From UBA1756 sp045222555 (GTDB lineage Bacteria; Bacteroidota; Bacteroidia; Bacteroidales; WCHB1-69), in contig JBGUYY010000086.1 in assembly GCA_045222555.1 (NCBI GenBank), positions 54,078-118,077 on the forward strand: a stretch of DNA of 64,000 nt, given 5' to 3'. Numbering within the stretch: position 1 is the stretch's first letter; every line of letters starts with the position of its first letter. A model generated the notes under the pieces. The model searched no databases. It saw only the letters and a list, made by a program, of their open reading frames with translations, and was not told the DNA's origin. Made by a program: the position numbers and the translations under genes. This document shows, piece by piece, positions 16,811 to 25,541 of this stretch.

Positions 16811-19800
16811 ATGAAAAAATCGCTGATTCTTTGGCTGTTAGGAATTCTGCCGTTGTGCTTGTTGGGCCAGCAGGTAGAGATATTGAACCACACCTATAGT
16901 CAGGTGGAGAATATTCTGACCCCAGAGGATGAGGCGATGCTGCGGGCTTGTCCGGTGCTGAAGTTGGACGCCCAACAGCTGGCGCGTCCGCTGCCCTCCG
17001 AGGTTGACAATTCGCTGCTTCCGTATATGACTCCGATTTATAGTCAATCGGCGTTGGAGTGCGGTCAGGCATCCAGCATTGCTTACACATTTTCTTACGA
17101 AATCAACTGCCGTAGGGGCACCAACAACGATAACTTCAACCGCCGCTACCCAACCCATTTCGCATGGAATTTCTGTAATGGCGGTGCCAGTGCTGGTGTG
17201 AGTTTTTTGGACACATGGGAAGTGATTCGCACGGCAGGCACCCCCAACGTGTCCGACTGGGGCGGCTGGTACAGCACGGGCGGCCCCACCCGATGGGCTT
17301 CCGGCTACAACCTCTATTACAAGGCGATGCAGAACCGTATCGTGGAGTTCCTCGCCATCCCTACCGACTCGGAAGAGGGACTGTTGACCCTGAAACACTG
17401 GATCGACAACCACCTTTGCGGTGATGAACATGGCGGTTTGGCCAACTTCTACTCCACCCATGTGCCCAATGGCAATGAGGAGATGCTGCGCCAGATTCCA
17501 GAAGGCACTCCACACGCCGGAATGTGGATCGTTCCCAACTTCAAATCCAACGTCAACCACGGACAGACCATCGTCGGCTACGACGACTCCATCTGCTGGG
17601 ACTACAACGGCGACGGCCTATACACCAACGACCGCGACCTCAACAGTGACGGCGTGGTCGATATCCGCGACTGGGAGGTCGGCGCAGTCATCTTCTGCAA
17701 CTCCTTCGGCACGGGTTTCGCCAATGAGGGTTACTGCTATTTGCCCTATCGCAAACTGGCTGAGTTGCCCGCCAACGGCGGCATCTGGAACAAGTGCGTC
17801 TATGTGGTGAACGTGAAAGATCAGGTGAGTCCGAGACTTACTTATAAAGTGACGATTGACCATACCTGCCGCAACAAAATCAAACTGCAGGCCGGTGTAT
17901 CTACCAACTTGAACGCCACCCAGCCCGACCATACCATCGACTGGGCCGTGTTCAACTACCAGGGTGGAGAGCATTACATGCAGGGCGATTCCACCGACGA
18001 GCAGCGCGTCCTTGAACTCGGACTGGATGTGAGCCGCCTGCTCGAGTTTATCGAACCCGGTCAATCGGCCAAATTTTTCCTGCAAGTTATTGAAGATGAC
18101 CCTAATGGAACAGCTGACGGACAGGTAGTCGATTTTGCTTTGTTGGATTATAACGGCTCTATTCTGCCGGTTCAAACCGTCTGCTCGGATGCGAATGTGC
18201 CGCTGGTGAACAATGGCACTACCACGCTTTCGGTGGTGAGTAGCATCAATTTCTCCCGTCCGCAGATGCAGCCCAACCCACCGGTCATGGAGGCCTTCAC
18301 CGACTTCCAATATCAGATTCCTGTGACAGGCGGCAATGCGCCTTATCGGTTTGAGTTCACCAAAGAGTACGGTATTGAGGAATTTGCTGAGTCGATGCCG
18401 ACGGCTACCGGTTCAAATGTGTCTCTCTCCAATACCAATAATGGCTATGCATTGGTGAATTTGCCATTTGAATTTCCTTATTATGATGAAAAATACAGCC
18501 AGCTCTGCATCTATGCCGATGGCTATATGAGTTTCCGATATGATACCTACAACTGGCCTTTCCTCAAAGACCCAGAACAGCAAATTAAGGCCACTCAGAT
18601 GATTGCACCTTTCCGTGCAGATCTCGTTGTGACGAGTGTGAAGAAGAGTCAGAGTTCGTCGGAGGTGACGATCTTTGTGCAGGCGAAAATCAACGGACAG
18701 AGTTCGAGCAACATCTCCTACGCCGTCAAACTCTATCCTGATGGTGTAATTGAATTTTACTATGGTTCAATGAGTTATACGGGTAATGGCGGTCTTTCCC
18801 TTCTTTCGCGTGGCGATACTCGTATTTACCAGAAAACTCCCGTTTCGGAGGGCACTGCCGCACAGTTCGCCAACCGTTGTTTCCGTTTCACTCCGCCGCA
18901 GAGGGTCGATTTCTTGCAGCTGAGCCGCGATGGTGTGCTGTCGGGCATGTCAGAAACGGCCTTCACCCACCTGCCGGTGCCCGTCACCTGTTTCGACATC
19001 AACGACCAGCGGCACGATACCCTTGTCTATCTCAGTTGTGAGTATGGCAATATGCTGGTGATTACCGATATGCATGTGGATGCAGGCGGAGATGAGGTAA
19101 TTACTGCCGGTGAGGAAGTGACCTTGTCGTTCACTGTTAGGAATCTCGACACTATCCCGTATGCGGATTGCTTTTTGCGCTTCAGCACCCCGTGTCCCTA
19201 TGTGGAGATGGTTGACGATAACGAGTATTTCGGTTATATTGGCGGCGGCAACGCCTACACGCTCAACCATGCTATCCGTTTCAGGACAGCACCCGGAACG
19301 CCCAATATGACCATCGCCGACTTTGTGGTCACCCTCTCCAACGACCACTATCCGATGACGACCGTGATGCCGTTCACTATCTATTCTAACTGGTTGGAGG
19401 TGGTGTCGTATGCCGTTTTGGACGGCGGCAACCATCGGGTGGATGCCAACGAGATTGATACCCTGCATGTATGGTTCAAGAATGCAGGCCCAGAAACCCT
19501 CACCGATCTGATGTTCGAGATGCGGCTGCAAGAGGAACATATTGTCCCATTGGATTTTCGTGATGACTTTTCTTTGTTGGAGCCGGGTGAAATCAGGATG
19601 GCCGAGTTTGTGTTCCGCACGGATGCACAATACCAGACACTCAGCGCGTTGGATGTGCTGATTGATGTTTATTCAGGGCTTCAGTACAGCGATACCAGGG
19701 TTATTACCTTGATCGGAGAAAGCAATTGCGAGAGTTTTGAAAGTGGCCTTCCCGAAGGATTCTCCTATGCCAACTACGCATGGTATTCTACCTCCGATGA

Positions 19801-20719
19801 GTCAGCAGACGGAATGTTCAGCCTATGTTCAGGTGATATAACCCACAACGATACCTCCACGGTAATTTGCCAATTTACTGCCCTACGCGAGGGAACCGTT
19901 TCGTTCAGTTATAAGACCTCCACAGAGAATAACTACGACTGGCTCTATTTCTTCATTGACGGAACGCAGCAGATGCGTTGGTCGGGGGTACACGGCTGGG
20001 AGCGCTTTGAAGCACCGATTTTGGCGGGAGAGCATACGTTAGTGTGGAAATATATCAAGGACTATTCGGTAGATGGAAATGCCGACAAAGTGTGGATTGA
20101 CGATGTGTGTTTCCCCTTGGAGAACGATGCCATGCCTGAGTTGCAGATTTCGCCGAATGTAGTGGAAGTGACCGCTGGTGTGGAGCAGATGGATATTCCG
20201 TTGCTGTACGAGTCGGTGACGCCTATTTACCTCCTGTATGAGAACCGCATTGTGAATGAGGACATGCAGCCTATCGGGTGGGCTTCTATTGAGTCGCCGG
20301 GCGGCAGCCTCAATGCATTGGCCTCCCGCGAGGTGAATCTGAGCCTCCGTCTGGCCGGAATGCCCGACGGTGTGTATCATGCCAACTTGGTGGCCACGGT
20401 ACAGGAGGGCAATACGGTGCAGGTGCCGATTACCGTTGTGGCAGTCAACACCGGCGTTGACGAATATACCGTGTCAGAAGGAACCGTCAAGGTGTACCCC
20501 AACCCCACTACTGGAAGTGTGACCGTGGAGCAGCAAGGTTTTGACGGACAGCGGGTTCAGTGCCAGCTGTTCGATATGTCGGGCCGCCAACTGCGTTGGT
20601 TTGAGGAGAATAACTCCCAATTTGAGGTTGATTTGGGAGATGTGGCGCAAGGGATGTATTTCTTGCAGATGCGCTGGAACAGCGGCGAAGTGCAGGTGGT
20701 GAAAATAGTGAAAAGATAA
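16811..20719 (+). CDS. Papain-like (C1) cysteine protease with T9SS sorting domain
   Basis: 1302 residues, secreted. Signal peptide about 1-19. A C1-like protease domain spans about 65-325: oxyanion Gln79, likely nucleophile Cys84 in LECGQASSIAY, catalytic His250 in VNHGQTIVGYDD, and Asn297 in FCNSFGTGFANEGYCY, the last close to the papain NSWG--WGE-GY signature. Gln-to-Cys spacing is five, one less than papain. Between His and Asn lie two dockerin-like calcium loops (DYNGDG near 264-269 and DLNSDGVVDIRD near 276-287). Beta-sandwich repeats follow, a MAM/jelly-roll-like module at about 972-1101, and a type A T9SS C-terminal domain at about 1225-1302 (VYPNPTTG to the basic end). It lies between a lipoprotein and an MBOAT gene with gaps of 11 and 6 bases. 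Confidence 0.82.
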   Translation: MKKSLILWLLGILPLCLLGQQVEILNHTYSQVENILTPEDEAMLRACPVLKLDAQQLARPLPSEVDNSLLPYMTPIYSQSALECGQASSIAYTFSYEINCRRGTNNDNFNRRYPTHFAWNFCNGGASAGVSFLDTWEVIRTAGTPNVSDWGGWYSTGGPTRWASGYNLYYKAMQNRIVEFLAIPTDSEEGLLTLKHWIDNHLCGDEHGGLANFYSTHVPNGNEEMLRQIPEGTPHAGMWIVPNFKSNVNHGQTIVGYDDSICWDYNGDGLYTNDRDLNSDGVVDIRDWEVGAVIFCNSFGTGFANEGYCYLPYRKLAELPANGGIWNKCVYVVNVKDQVSPRLTYKVTIDHTCRNKIKLQAGVSTNLNATQPDHTIDWAVFNYQGGEHYMQGDSTDEQRVLELGLDVSRLLEFIEPGQSAKFFLQVIEDDPNGTADGQVVDFALLDYNGSILPVQTVCSDANVPLVNNGTTTLSVVSSINFSRPQMQPNPPVMEAFTDFQYQIPVTGGNAPYRFEFTKEYGIEEFAESMPTATGSNVSLSNTNNGYALVNLPFEFPYYDEKYSQLCIYADGYMSFRYDTYNWPFLKDPEQQIKATQMIAPFRADLVVTSVKKSQSSSEVTIFVQAKINGQSSSNISYAVKLYPDGVIEFYYGSMSYTGNGGLSLLSRGDTRIYQKTPVSEGTAAQFANRCFRFTPPQRVDFLQLSRDGVLSGMSETAFTHLPVPVTCFDINDQRHDTLVYLSCEYGNMLVITDMHVDAGGDEVITAGEEVTLSFTVRNLDTIPYADCFLRFSTPCPYVEMVDDNEYFGYIGGGNAYTLNHAIRFRTAPGTPNMTIADFVVTLSNDHYPMTTVMPFTIYSNWLEVVSYAVLDGGNHRVDANEIDTLHVWFKNAGPETLTDLMFEMRLQEEHIVPLDFRDDFSLLEPGEIRMAEFVFRTDAQYQTLSALDVLIDVYSGLQYSDTRVITLIGESNCESFESGLPEGFSYANYAWYSTSDESADGMFSLCSGDITHNDTSTVICQFTALREGTVSFSYKTSTENNYDWLYFFIDGTQQMRWSGVHGWERFEAPILAGEHTLVWKYIKDYSVDGNADKVWIDDVCFPLENDAMPELQISPNVVEVTAGVEQMDIPLLYESVTPIYLLYENRIVNEDMQPIGWASIESPGGSLNALASREVNLSLRLAGMPDGVYHANLVATVQEGNTVQVPITVVAVNTGVDEYTVSEGTVKVYPNPTTGSVTVEQQGFDGQRVQCQLFDMSGRQLRWFEENNSQFEVDLGDVAQGMYFLQMRWNSGEVQVVKIVKR

Positions 20720-20725
20720 TACTCC

Positions 20726-22147
20726 GTGGTTTTCAGTACCCCCATATTCCTTTTTGTTTTTCTTCCTATATTGTTGATAATCTATTGGTTATCACCATAT
20801 AAGATAAAGAATTGGATTCTGCTGATTGCCAGCTTGCTCTTCTATGCCTGGGGCGAACCGTTCTTTGTGGTGGCCGTGGTGCTGTCGGTGCTGGCCGACT
20901 ACTTCATCGCCCGCAAAATGTCGGTGAATGAAGGACAAAAAAGAAAAGGCTGGCTGGCGGCTTCACTGGTGCTGAACATCGGACTACTGCTCTATTTCAA
21001 GTATGCTAATTTCTTTATTGACAATATTCAGGCGCTACATGCTGCCTTAGGGTGGAAACCGCTCAAATGGGTGGAAGTGGCCTTGCCTGTGGGCATCTCC
21101 TTCATCACCTTCCAGAAGATTTCATACATGGTAGATGTCTATCGCCGTACCGTGGAACCACAACGCAATGTGCGCGATCTGATGCTCTACATCCTGATGT
21201 TCCCGCAGCTGATTGCCGGTCCCATCGTGCGCTACAAGGACATCTCCGAACAGCTCAGCAACCGGAAAGACTCCGACACTTACGAGCGGCGTGTGGTGGG
21301 CTTTTCGCGCTTCATGTTCGGAATGGCCAAAAAAGTGCTGGTGGCCAATGTCCTCGCCGAATATGTGGATGCGGTGTTTGCCGCCTCGCCCGGCGACTTC
21401 TCCTCCGGCACCGCATGGATCGCTATCCTCGCCTACACCTTCCAAATCTATTTCGACTTCTCCGGCTACTCCGACATGGCACTGGGCTTGGGCCTGATGT
21501 TGGGCTTCCGTTTCCCCGAGAATTTCAACTTCCCCTATATTTCGCAGAGCATCACCGAGTTTTGGCGCAGATGGCACATCACCCTCAGCACATGGATCAA
21601 AGACTATCTCTACATCCCGATGGGCGGAAACCGCGTGAAAGTGCCGCGAATGTACTTCAACCTGGTGTTCGCCTTTTTCATCTCCGGTTTCTGGCACGGC
21701 GCCGCCTGGACCTTCATCGTGTGGGGACTTTACCACGGCTTTTTCCTGATTATGGACAAGATCGGCATGCGCAAAGTATTGGACCGAATCGGACATTTCC
21801 CTGCCATGCTGCTCACCTTTTTCGTGGCTATGGTGGGCTGGATCTTCTTCCGCTCCGACAACCTGACCTACGCGTTCGCCTTTCTACGCCGCATGTTTGC
21901 CTTTGACAGCCGCTGGGATGAATTCTATTGCGACGGCCGCTTCTGGACGGTATTTGCCGTGGCGGTTATCGGCTCATTCTGGGGCTTCTTCCGCAAGGGT
22001 GAACAATTCCAGTATCGTTTCTTTGCCGAGCAGCCTGAAAGGAAATGGTTAGTGGCAGGATTCGCGCTGGCACTGATATTGTATGTGCTGTGCGGCGGCT
22101 CGCTGTTAGCCGGCGGCCTCAATCCATTCATTTACTTTAGGTTCTAA
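20726..22147 (+). CDS. MBOAT family O-acyltransferase (AlgI/DltB-like)
   Basis: 473 residues, GTG start, with the standard AlgI opening VFSTPIFLFVFLP. About ten membrane helices. The conserved block FWRRWHITLSTWIKDYLYIP (about 281-300) and the catalytic-histidine region FWHGAAWTFIVWGLYHG (about 318-334) are intact. AlgI-type proteins pass acyl, usually acetyl, groups across the inner membrane to a periplasmic transferase that modifies an exported glycan. No AlgJ/AlgX/DltD-like SGNH partner is adjacent, which is unusual. It begins six bases after the papain-like protease, so it is probably in the same operon. Confidence 0.9.
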   Translation: MVFSTPIFLFVFLPILLIIYWLSPYKIKNWILLIASLLFYAWGEPFFVVAVVLSVLADYFIARKMSVNEGQKRKGWLAASLVLNIGLLLYFKYANFFIDNIQALHAALGWKPLKWVEVALPVGISFITFQKISYMVDVYRRTVEPQRNVRDLMLYILMFPQLIAGPIVRYKDISEQLSNRKDSDTYERRVVGFSRFMFGMAKKVLVANVLAEYVDAVFAASPGDFSSGTAWIAILAYTFQIYFDFSGYSDMALGLGLMLGFRFPENFNFPYISQSITEFWRRWHITLSTWIKDYLYIPMGGNRVKVPRMYFNLVFAFFISGFWHGAAWTFIVWGLYHGFFLIMDKIGMRKVLDRIGHFPAMLLTFFVAMVGWIFFRSDNLTYAFAFLRRMFAFDSRWDEFYCDGRFWTVFAVAVIGSFWGFFRKGEQFQYRFFAEQPERKWLVAGFALALILYVLCGGSLLAGGLNPFIYFRF

Positions 22148-22249
22148 AGGGATCATCTTTCATTAATGCTGCTGCTCACCGGTATGGCATGGCCAAAGGC
22201 ACACAAATTGGATGAATAACTTGATTGCATAATTCGCGACGGGGCACAA

Positions 22250-22278
22250 AAAAAGCGGAAGATTGCTCTTCCGCTTTT
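22250..22278 (-). terminator. Terminator of the 104-residue lipoprotein gene
   Basis: Inverted repeat with arms 22251-22262 and 22267-22278 and a 4-base loop; on the minus strand it ends in a run of seven T. It lies 25 bases beyond the lipoprotein stop and could also stop the convergent MBOAT transcript. Confidence 0.85.
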
Positions 22279-22302
22279 GGATAGGTAAACAAAGTTTACA
22301 GA

Positions 22303-22617
22303 TTATCTGCTGCCTTTGCTGTTTTTACCTTTGGTGTTGATTTTGAGCTCAACATTGCCGTCTTTGTCAGCGGTAACGTTAGCGTTCTCGCTCTCAACCT
22401 TCACACCTTCGTTCTGGTTGCCAGAAACCTTCACGCCTTCCTCTTTCTTGGGAGCGGGAGTCTCGACGGTGGTTTCAACGGTAGCTTCCTGAGCGGGTTC
22501 GTCAACAGTAGCTTCTACTTCTTCAGTTACGGGTTCTTCAACTGCTTTGTCTTTAGTGTCGTTGCTGCAAGCGAAGAACAGGCCAGCGGCCAAAACTGCT
22601 AAGAATACTTTTTTCAT
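22303..22617 (-). CDS. Small low-complexity lipoprotein
   Basis: 104 residues: lipobox FFAC (Cys17), an acidic Glu/Val/Thr/Pro-rich stretch (about 24-60), then two short repeats of the form EGVKV(S/E) and a Lys-rich end. The composition suggests an extended, disordered outer-membrane tail protein; there is no recognised domain. It is short but well supported: normal signal, own strong terminator, and start 46 bases after the convergent-side lipoprotein at 22664-23170, with which it is probably co-transcribed. Confidence 0.7.
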   Translation of the reverse strand: MKKVFLAVLAAGLFFACSNDTKDKAVEEPVTEEVEATVDEPAQEATVETTVETPAPKKEEGVKVSGNQNEGVKVESENANVTADKDGNVELKINTKGKNSKGSR

Positions 22618-22663
22618 TGTTTAAAAATTTAAGGTTTATAAAAAAGTTTTGGTTGTCCTAAAA

Positions 22664-23170
22664 TTATTTGGCAGGAACATAGGTGAGAATGAAGGTGTAG
22701 GTGCCGGGTTTGGTCTTGGCAGGACCATCGGTCTGAGTGTAAACATACTGAACTTTGAGTTCATCTTTCACGAGGTTCAGAACGGTGCAGCTTTCAACTT
22801 CTTCATCATAGAAGAAAGGAATCTGCATGTCGAGGACATCACCGTCAACATCGAGTGCCCATTTGCCAATAGGCTGCTCCTGGCTGGCCTGATCTTCGCA
22901 GAGTTCGGTGCCGGGGTTCAGATACTCGTAACCATCAGCGTTGAATTTGATGACGTCGTCTTTCTCGCAATCCCAAACATAACCATCGAAAAGATTGGTG
23001 ATGGTAGCATCGTTGTCCATTACAAGACCACCGGGGCATTCAGCGACATCAAGAGTCCAACCTTTTTCTCTGGTGAGGAAAGCTTCCTGAGTTTTTTGTT
23101 TGTCGCAAGAGGTAAGACCCAAAATAGCGACCATGGCAATTGCAAAAATGCTTAAAATGCTCTTTTTCAT
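22664..23170 (-). CDS. Lipocalin-like lipoprotein
   Basis: 168 residues. Lipobox LTSC (Cys22). The mature part has the order W-x-L near the start (KGWTLDVAEC), several alternating strands and a late TYTFILTYVP strand, which fits the small lipocalin-like lipoproteins common in Bacteroidota. Four cysteines in the mature part could form disulfides. The fold assignment is by pattern and not certain; ligand unknown. The start at 23170 is chosen because it gives the complete signal peptide; the frame extends 14 codons upstream without a better start. Confidence 0.6.
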   Translation of the reverse strand: MKKSILSIFAIAMVAILGLTSCDKQKTQEAFLTREKGWTLDVAECPGGLVMDNDATITNLFDGYVWDCEKDDVIKFNADGYEYLNPGTELCEDQASQEQPIGKWALDVDGDVLDMQIPFFYDEEVESCTVLNLVKDELKVQYVYTQTDGPAKTKPGTYTFILTYVPAK

Positions 23171-23209
23171 AGTTTTGAATTTTTGGTTAATAATTAATGT
23201 TTTATGGTG

Positions 23210-23217
23210 CAAAAATA
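23210..23217 (-). promoter_or_regulatory. -7 element before the lipocalin-like lipoprotein gene
   Basis: Minus-strand TATTTTTG 39 bases before the start; no clear TTG partner. Followed upstream by about 170 A/T-rich bases without genes. Confidence 0.4.
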
Positions 23218-23388
23218 CTATATTTTTTGATTGTGATGCACGTTTGGTTGAAATTTCTTGTTATTTAACTTTTTTTATATTTTCGAAAAAAACGATGAGA
23301 TAGACATGAGCAGCAAAAATGAGTTTAATAAAGGGATGCGATATTAGGTTTTTTTAAGAAATGAAAAATTATAAATAATTGATAATAA

Positions 23389-24264
23389 TTATTTTACAAT
23401 TTCAGATAATGTAATTATTCGATAAACAAGGGTGGCAGCCAGCACGTCGGAAACGACATTTTCGGGTTGCGGACAGAGTTCCACCACATCAAAACCAACC
23501 ACTTTGCAACTGCGAAATACACGGTCGAGAAGCCTCGTAAGCTCGTACCAGCCGAGTCCACCCGGCTGTGGCGTACCCGTTGCCGGTAGCACCGAGGGAT
23601 CAAGTCCGTCAAGATCGATGGTGAGATAGACGTGCGAAGTGAGTCTTTGGCACACCCGTTCCATCCATTCAGCAGGCTGTCCCACTATCTGATGGGCAAA
23701 AAAAGTGTTTTCAGGCACAAGATGATACTTTTCCTCCGCAGCCACTGAACGAATGCCAACCTGTACCACACGGGCACCCATGCATTGGGCCCTACGCATC
23801 ACGCAAGCATGGTTGTGAATGGAGTCATGGTAGCTGTCGCGCAGATCAGCATGGGCGTCAATCTGCAGCACAGTGAGATCGGGATAGCGTTCCATCGCCG
23901 CCCGGATAGCACCCTCCGACACAGAATGCTCACCACCCAATACCCCCACCGTCTTCCCCTGTCCCATCCAGCCATTCACACGCTGATAGACGGCTTCCAC
24001 CATCTGATCAGGAGTGCCCAATTCGGTAATGGGGGCATCGGTGTGGATGCCAGCGCCACAGGCTTCGATACCATAGACAGCGTCATAGAGTTCGAGGCTG
24101 TCGGAGGCCTCAATGATGGCTTGTGGCCCCTTGTCAGCTCCTTTCACAAAAGTGCTGGTACCGTCGTAGGGCACAGGCACAAGCACATAGCGCGCGGTGT
24201 CAGCAAAAGTCAGCTCCTCCTCCATATCAAGAAAGTAGCCGGTTTCTTTGGGGAATTTTATCAT
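23389..24264 (-). CDS. speB: Agmatinase / ureohydrolase
   Basis: 291 residues of the arginase/agmatinase family, which hydrolyses agmatine to putrescine and urea using two manganese ions. Ligands are visible: His113 in LGGEHS, Asp136-His138-Asp140 in IDAHADLRD, and Asp217-Asp219 in TIDLDGLDPS. Length and C-terminal GFDVVELCPQ fit agmatinase-type SpeB; formally it could be another ureohydrolase such as guanidinobutyrase. No arginine decarboxylase gene is adjacent. It lies 11 bases after the mscS-like gene, in line with lysS. Confidence 0.88.
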   Translation of the reverse strand: MIKFPKETGYFLDMEEELTFADTARYVLVPVPYDGTSTFVKGADKGPQAIIEASDSLELYDAVYGIEACGAGIHTDAPITELGTPDQMVEAVYQRVNGWMGQGKTVGVLGGEHSVSEGAIRAAMERYPDLTVLQIDAHADLRDSYHDSIHNHACVMRRAQCMGARVVQVGIRSVAAEEKYHLVPENTFFAHQIVGQPAEWMERVCQRLTSHVYLTIDLDGLDPSVLPATGTPQPGGLGWYELTRLLDRVFRSCKVVGFDVVELCPQPENVVSDVLAATLVYRIITLSEIVK

Positions 24265-24275
24265 AGCAATGGGTT

Positions 24276-25520
24276 TCAGGCTTTGAGATTCTTATCGGAA
24301 CTACGCTGGAAGGCGCTAAGGTGGAAATAGGGCAGAATGGCGTAAAAGTGGTCGAAAATATCAGCTTGCAGATCCTCGTAGGCCCGCCATTCGGTGACAC
24401 GGACAAAGCAGTACAGTTCCATAGGCAGACCGTTCTCGTCGGGATCGCGGTGGCGCACCATCAGCAGGGCGGTCTCGTCCACCATGGGATGCTGCTGCAA
24501 GTAGGCCACCATATACGCCCTCAAAACACCAAGGTTGGTTTGGAACTCGGCGTTGGGGATGTCGGGGTTGCTGAGGTTGCGTTCACTGTTGATTTGGTCG
24601 ATAAGGGCCTGCGTACGATCGATATAGTCGCGCACAAGGTCAATCTTGCGGAACTCATCCAACATTTCGGGCGTGCAGGGACGTATGGAGTTCACATCAA
24701 GATGGATAGAGCGGGTAATGCGTCGAATCTTGCGCTCGCTCATACCACGCCAGTTCTGGATGTCGCTGCCCACCATGGTCTTAATCGGCACGGTCACAAT
24801 CGAGTTGTCGAAGTTGCGCACCTTCACCGCGATGAGGTTCACCTCCTCCACAATGCCGTTGGCCTGTCCGTTGGGGTCGGTGATCCAGTCGCCGATGCGC
24901 ACCATGTCGTTGGAGGAGAGTTGTATGCTGTTGACGAAGCCCGTGATGGTGTCTTGGAACACGAGGAGCAGAACGGCCGAGAAAGCACCGATACCGGCGA
25001 TGAGTCCTGCCGGCGACTTGTTGACGAGGATGCAAGCGATAAGGATGACGGCCAGCACCCACAGCACAATCTTAACCACCTGCTGGTAGCTTTTGATGGG
25101 CTTGCGATGGTGTTTCTCTGCTGCTACACTCTCCAGCACGTCGAGGAAGGAGCAGATGCATCGCACCAGCATGACTAATATATAAATATTGATAATCCCT
25201 CTGAAGAAGCCGCTGCTCATGCTCTCCGGATCGAAGATTTCGCCCGAGAGACGGAAGATAAAGAAGGCGGGCAACAGCATAGAGATGCGAGCGAAGAATT
25301 TCTGTTCCAGCATGGCCTGCAGCCAGATGTTGGGCTTCCGTTTCAGATGCAGCTTGGCAGAACCGACAAAAAGGAGGCGCATCAACTGATAGACCACCAG
25401 CCCGATGAAAAGGGTGGCAATAAGGATGATAAGCAGGGTGCAAAGTTTACCCAAATTTTCCGGAAAATGGAGTCTTTGGGTGAAGAACTCGTTGAGGAAG
25501 AGGCGGATAAACTGGAACAT
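24276..25520 (-). CDS. Mechanosensitive ion channel, YbdG/MscS-like
   Basis: 414 residues. Five membrane helices in the first 190 residues, the last being the pore helix (AGLIAGIGAFSAVLLLVFQDTI split over about 170-190), then the MscS beta domain (about 192-260, IGDWI and NFDNSIVTVPI) and a longer C-terminal domain with the YbdG-type insertion (about 255-330). Such channels release solutes on osmotic downshock. Located in the inner membrane. It follows lysS by 21 bases and precedes speB by 11, so the three likely share a transcript. Confidence 0.88.
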   Translation of the reverse strand: MFQFIRLFLNEFFTQRLHFPENLGKLCTLLIILIATLFIGLVVYQLMRLLFVGSAKLHLKRKPNIWLQAMLEQKFFARISMLLPAFFIFRLSGEIFDPESMSSGFFRGIINIYILVMLVRCICSFLDVLESVAAEKHHRKPIKSYQQVVKIVLWVLAVILIACILVNKSPAGLIAGIGAFSAVLLLVFQDTITGFVNSIQLSSNDMVRIGDWITDPNGQANGIVEEVNLIAVKVRNFDNSIVTVPIKTMVGSDIQNWRGMSERKIRRITRSIHLDVNSIRPCTPEMLDEFRKIDLVRDYIDRTQALIDQINSERNLSNPDIPNAEFQTNLGVLRAYMVAYLQQHPMVDETALLMVRHRDPDENGLPMELYCFVRVTEWRAYEDLQADIFDHFYAILPYFHLSAFQRSSDKNLKA

Positions 25521-25541
25521 GGCCTTTGTGAAGGGTTACGG

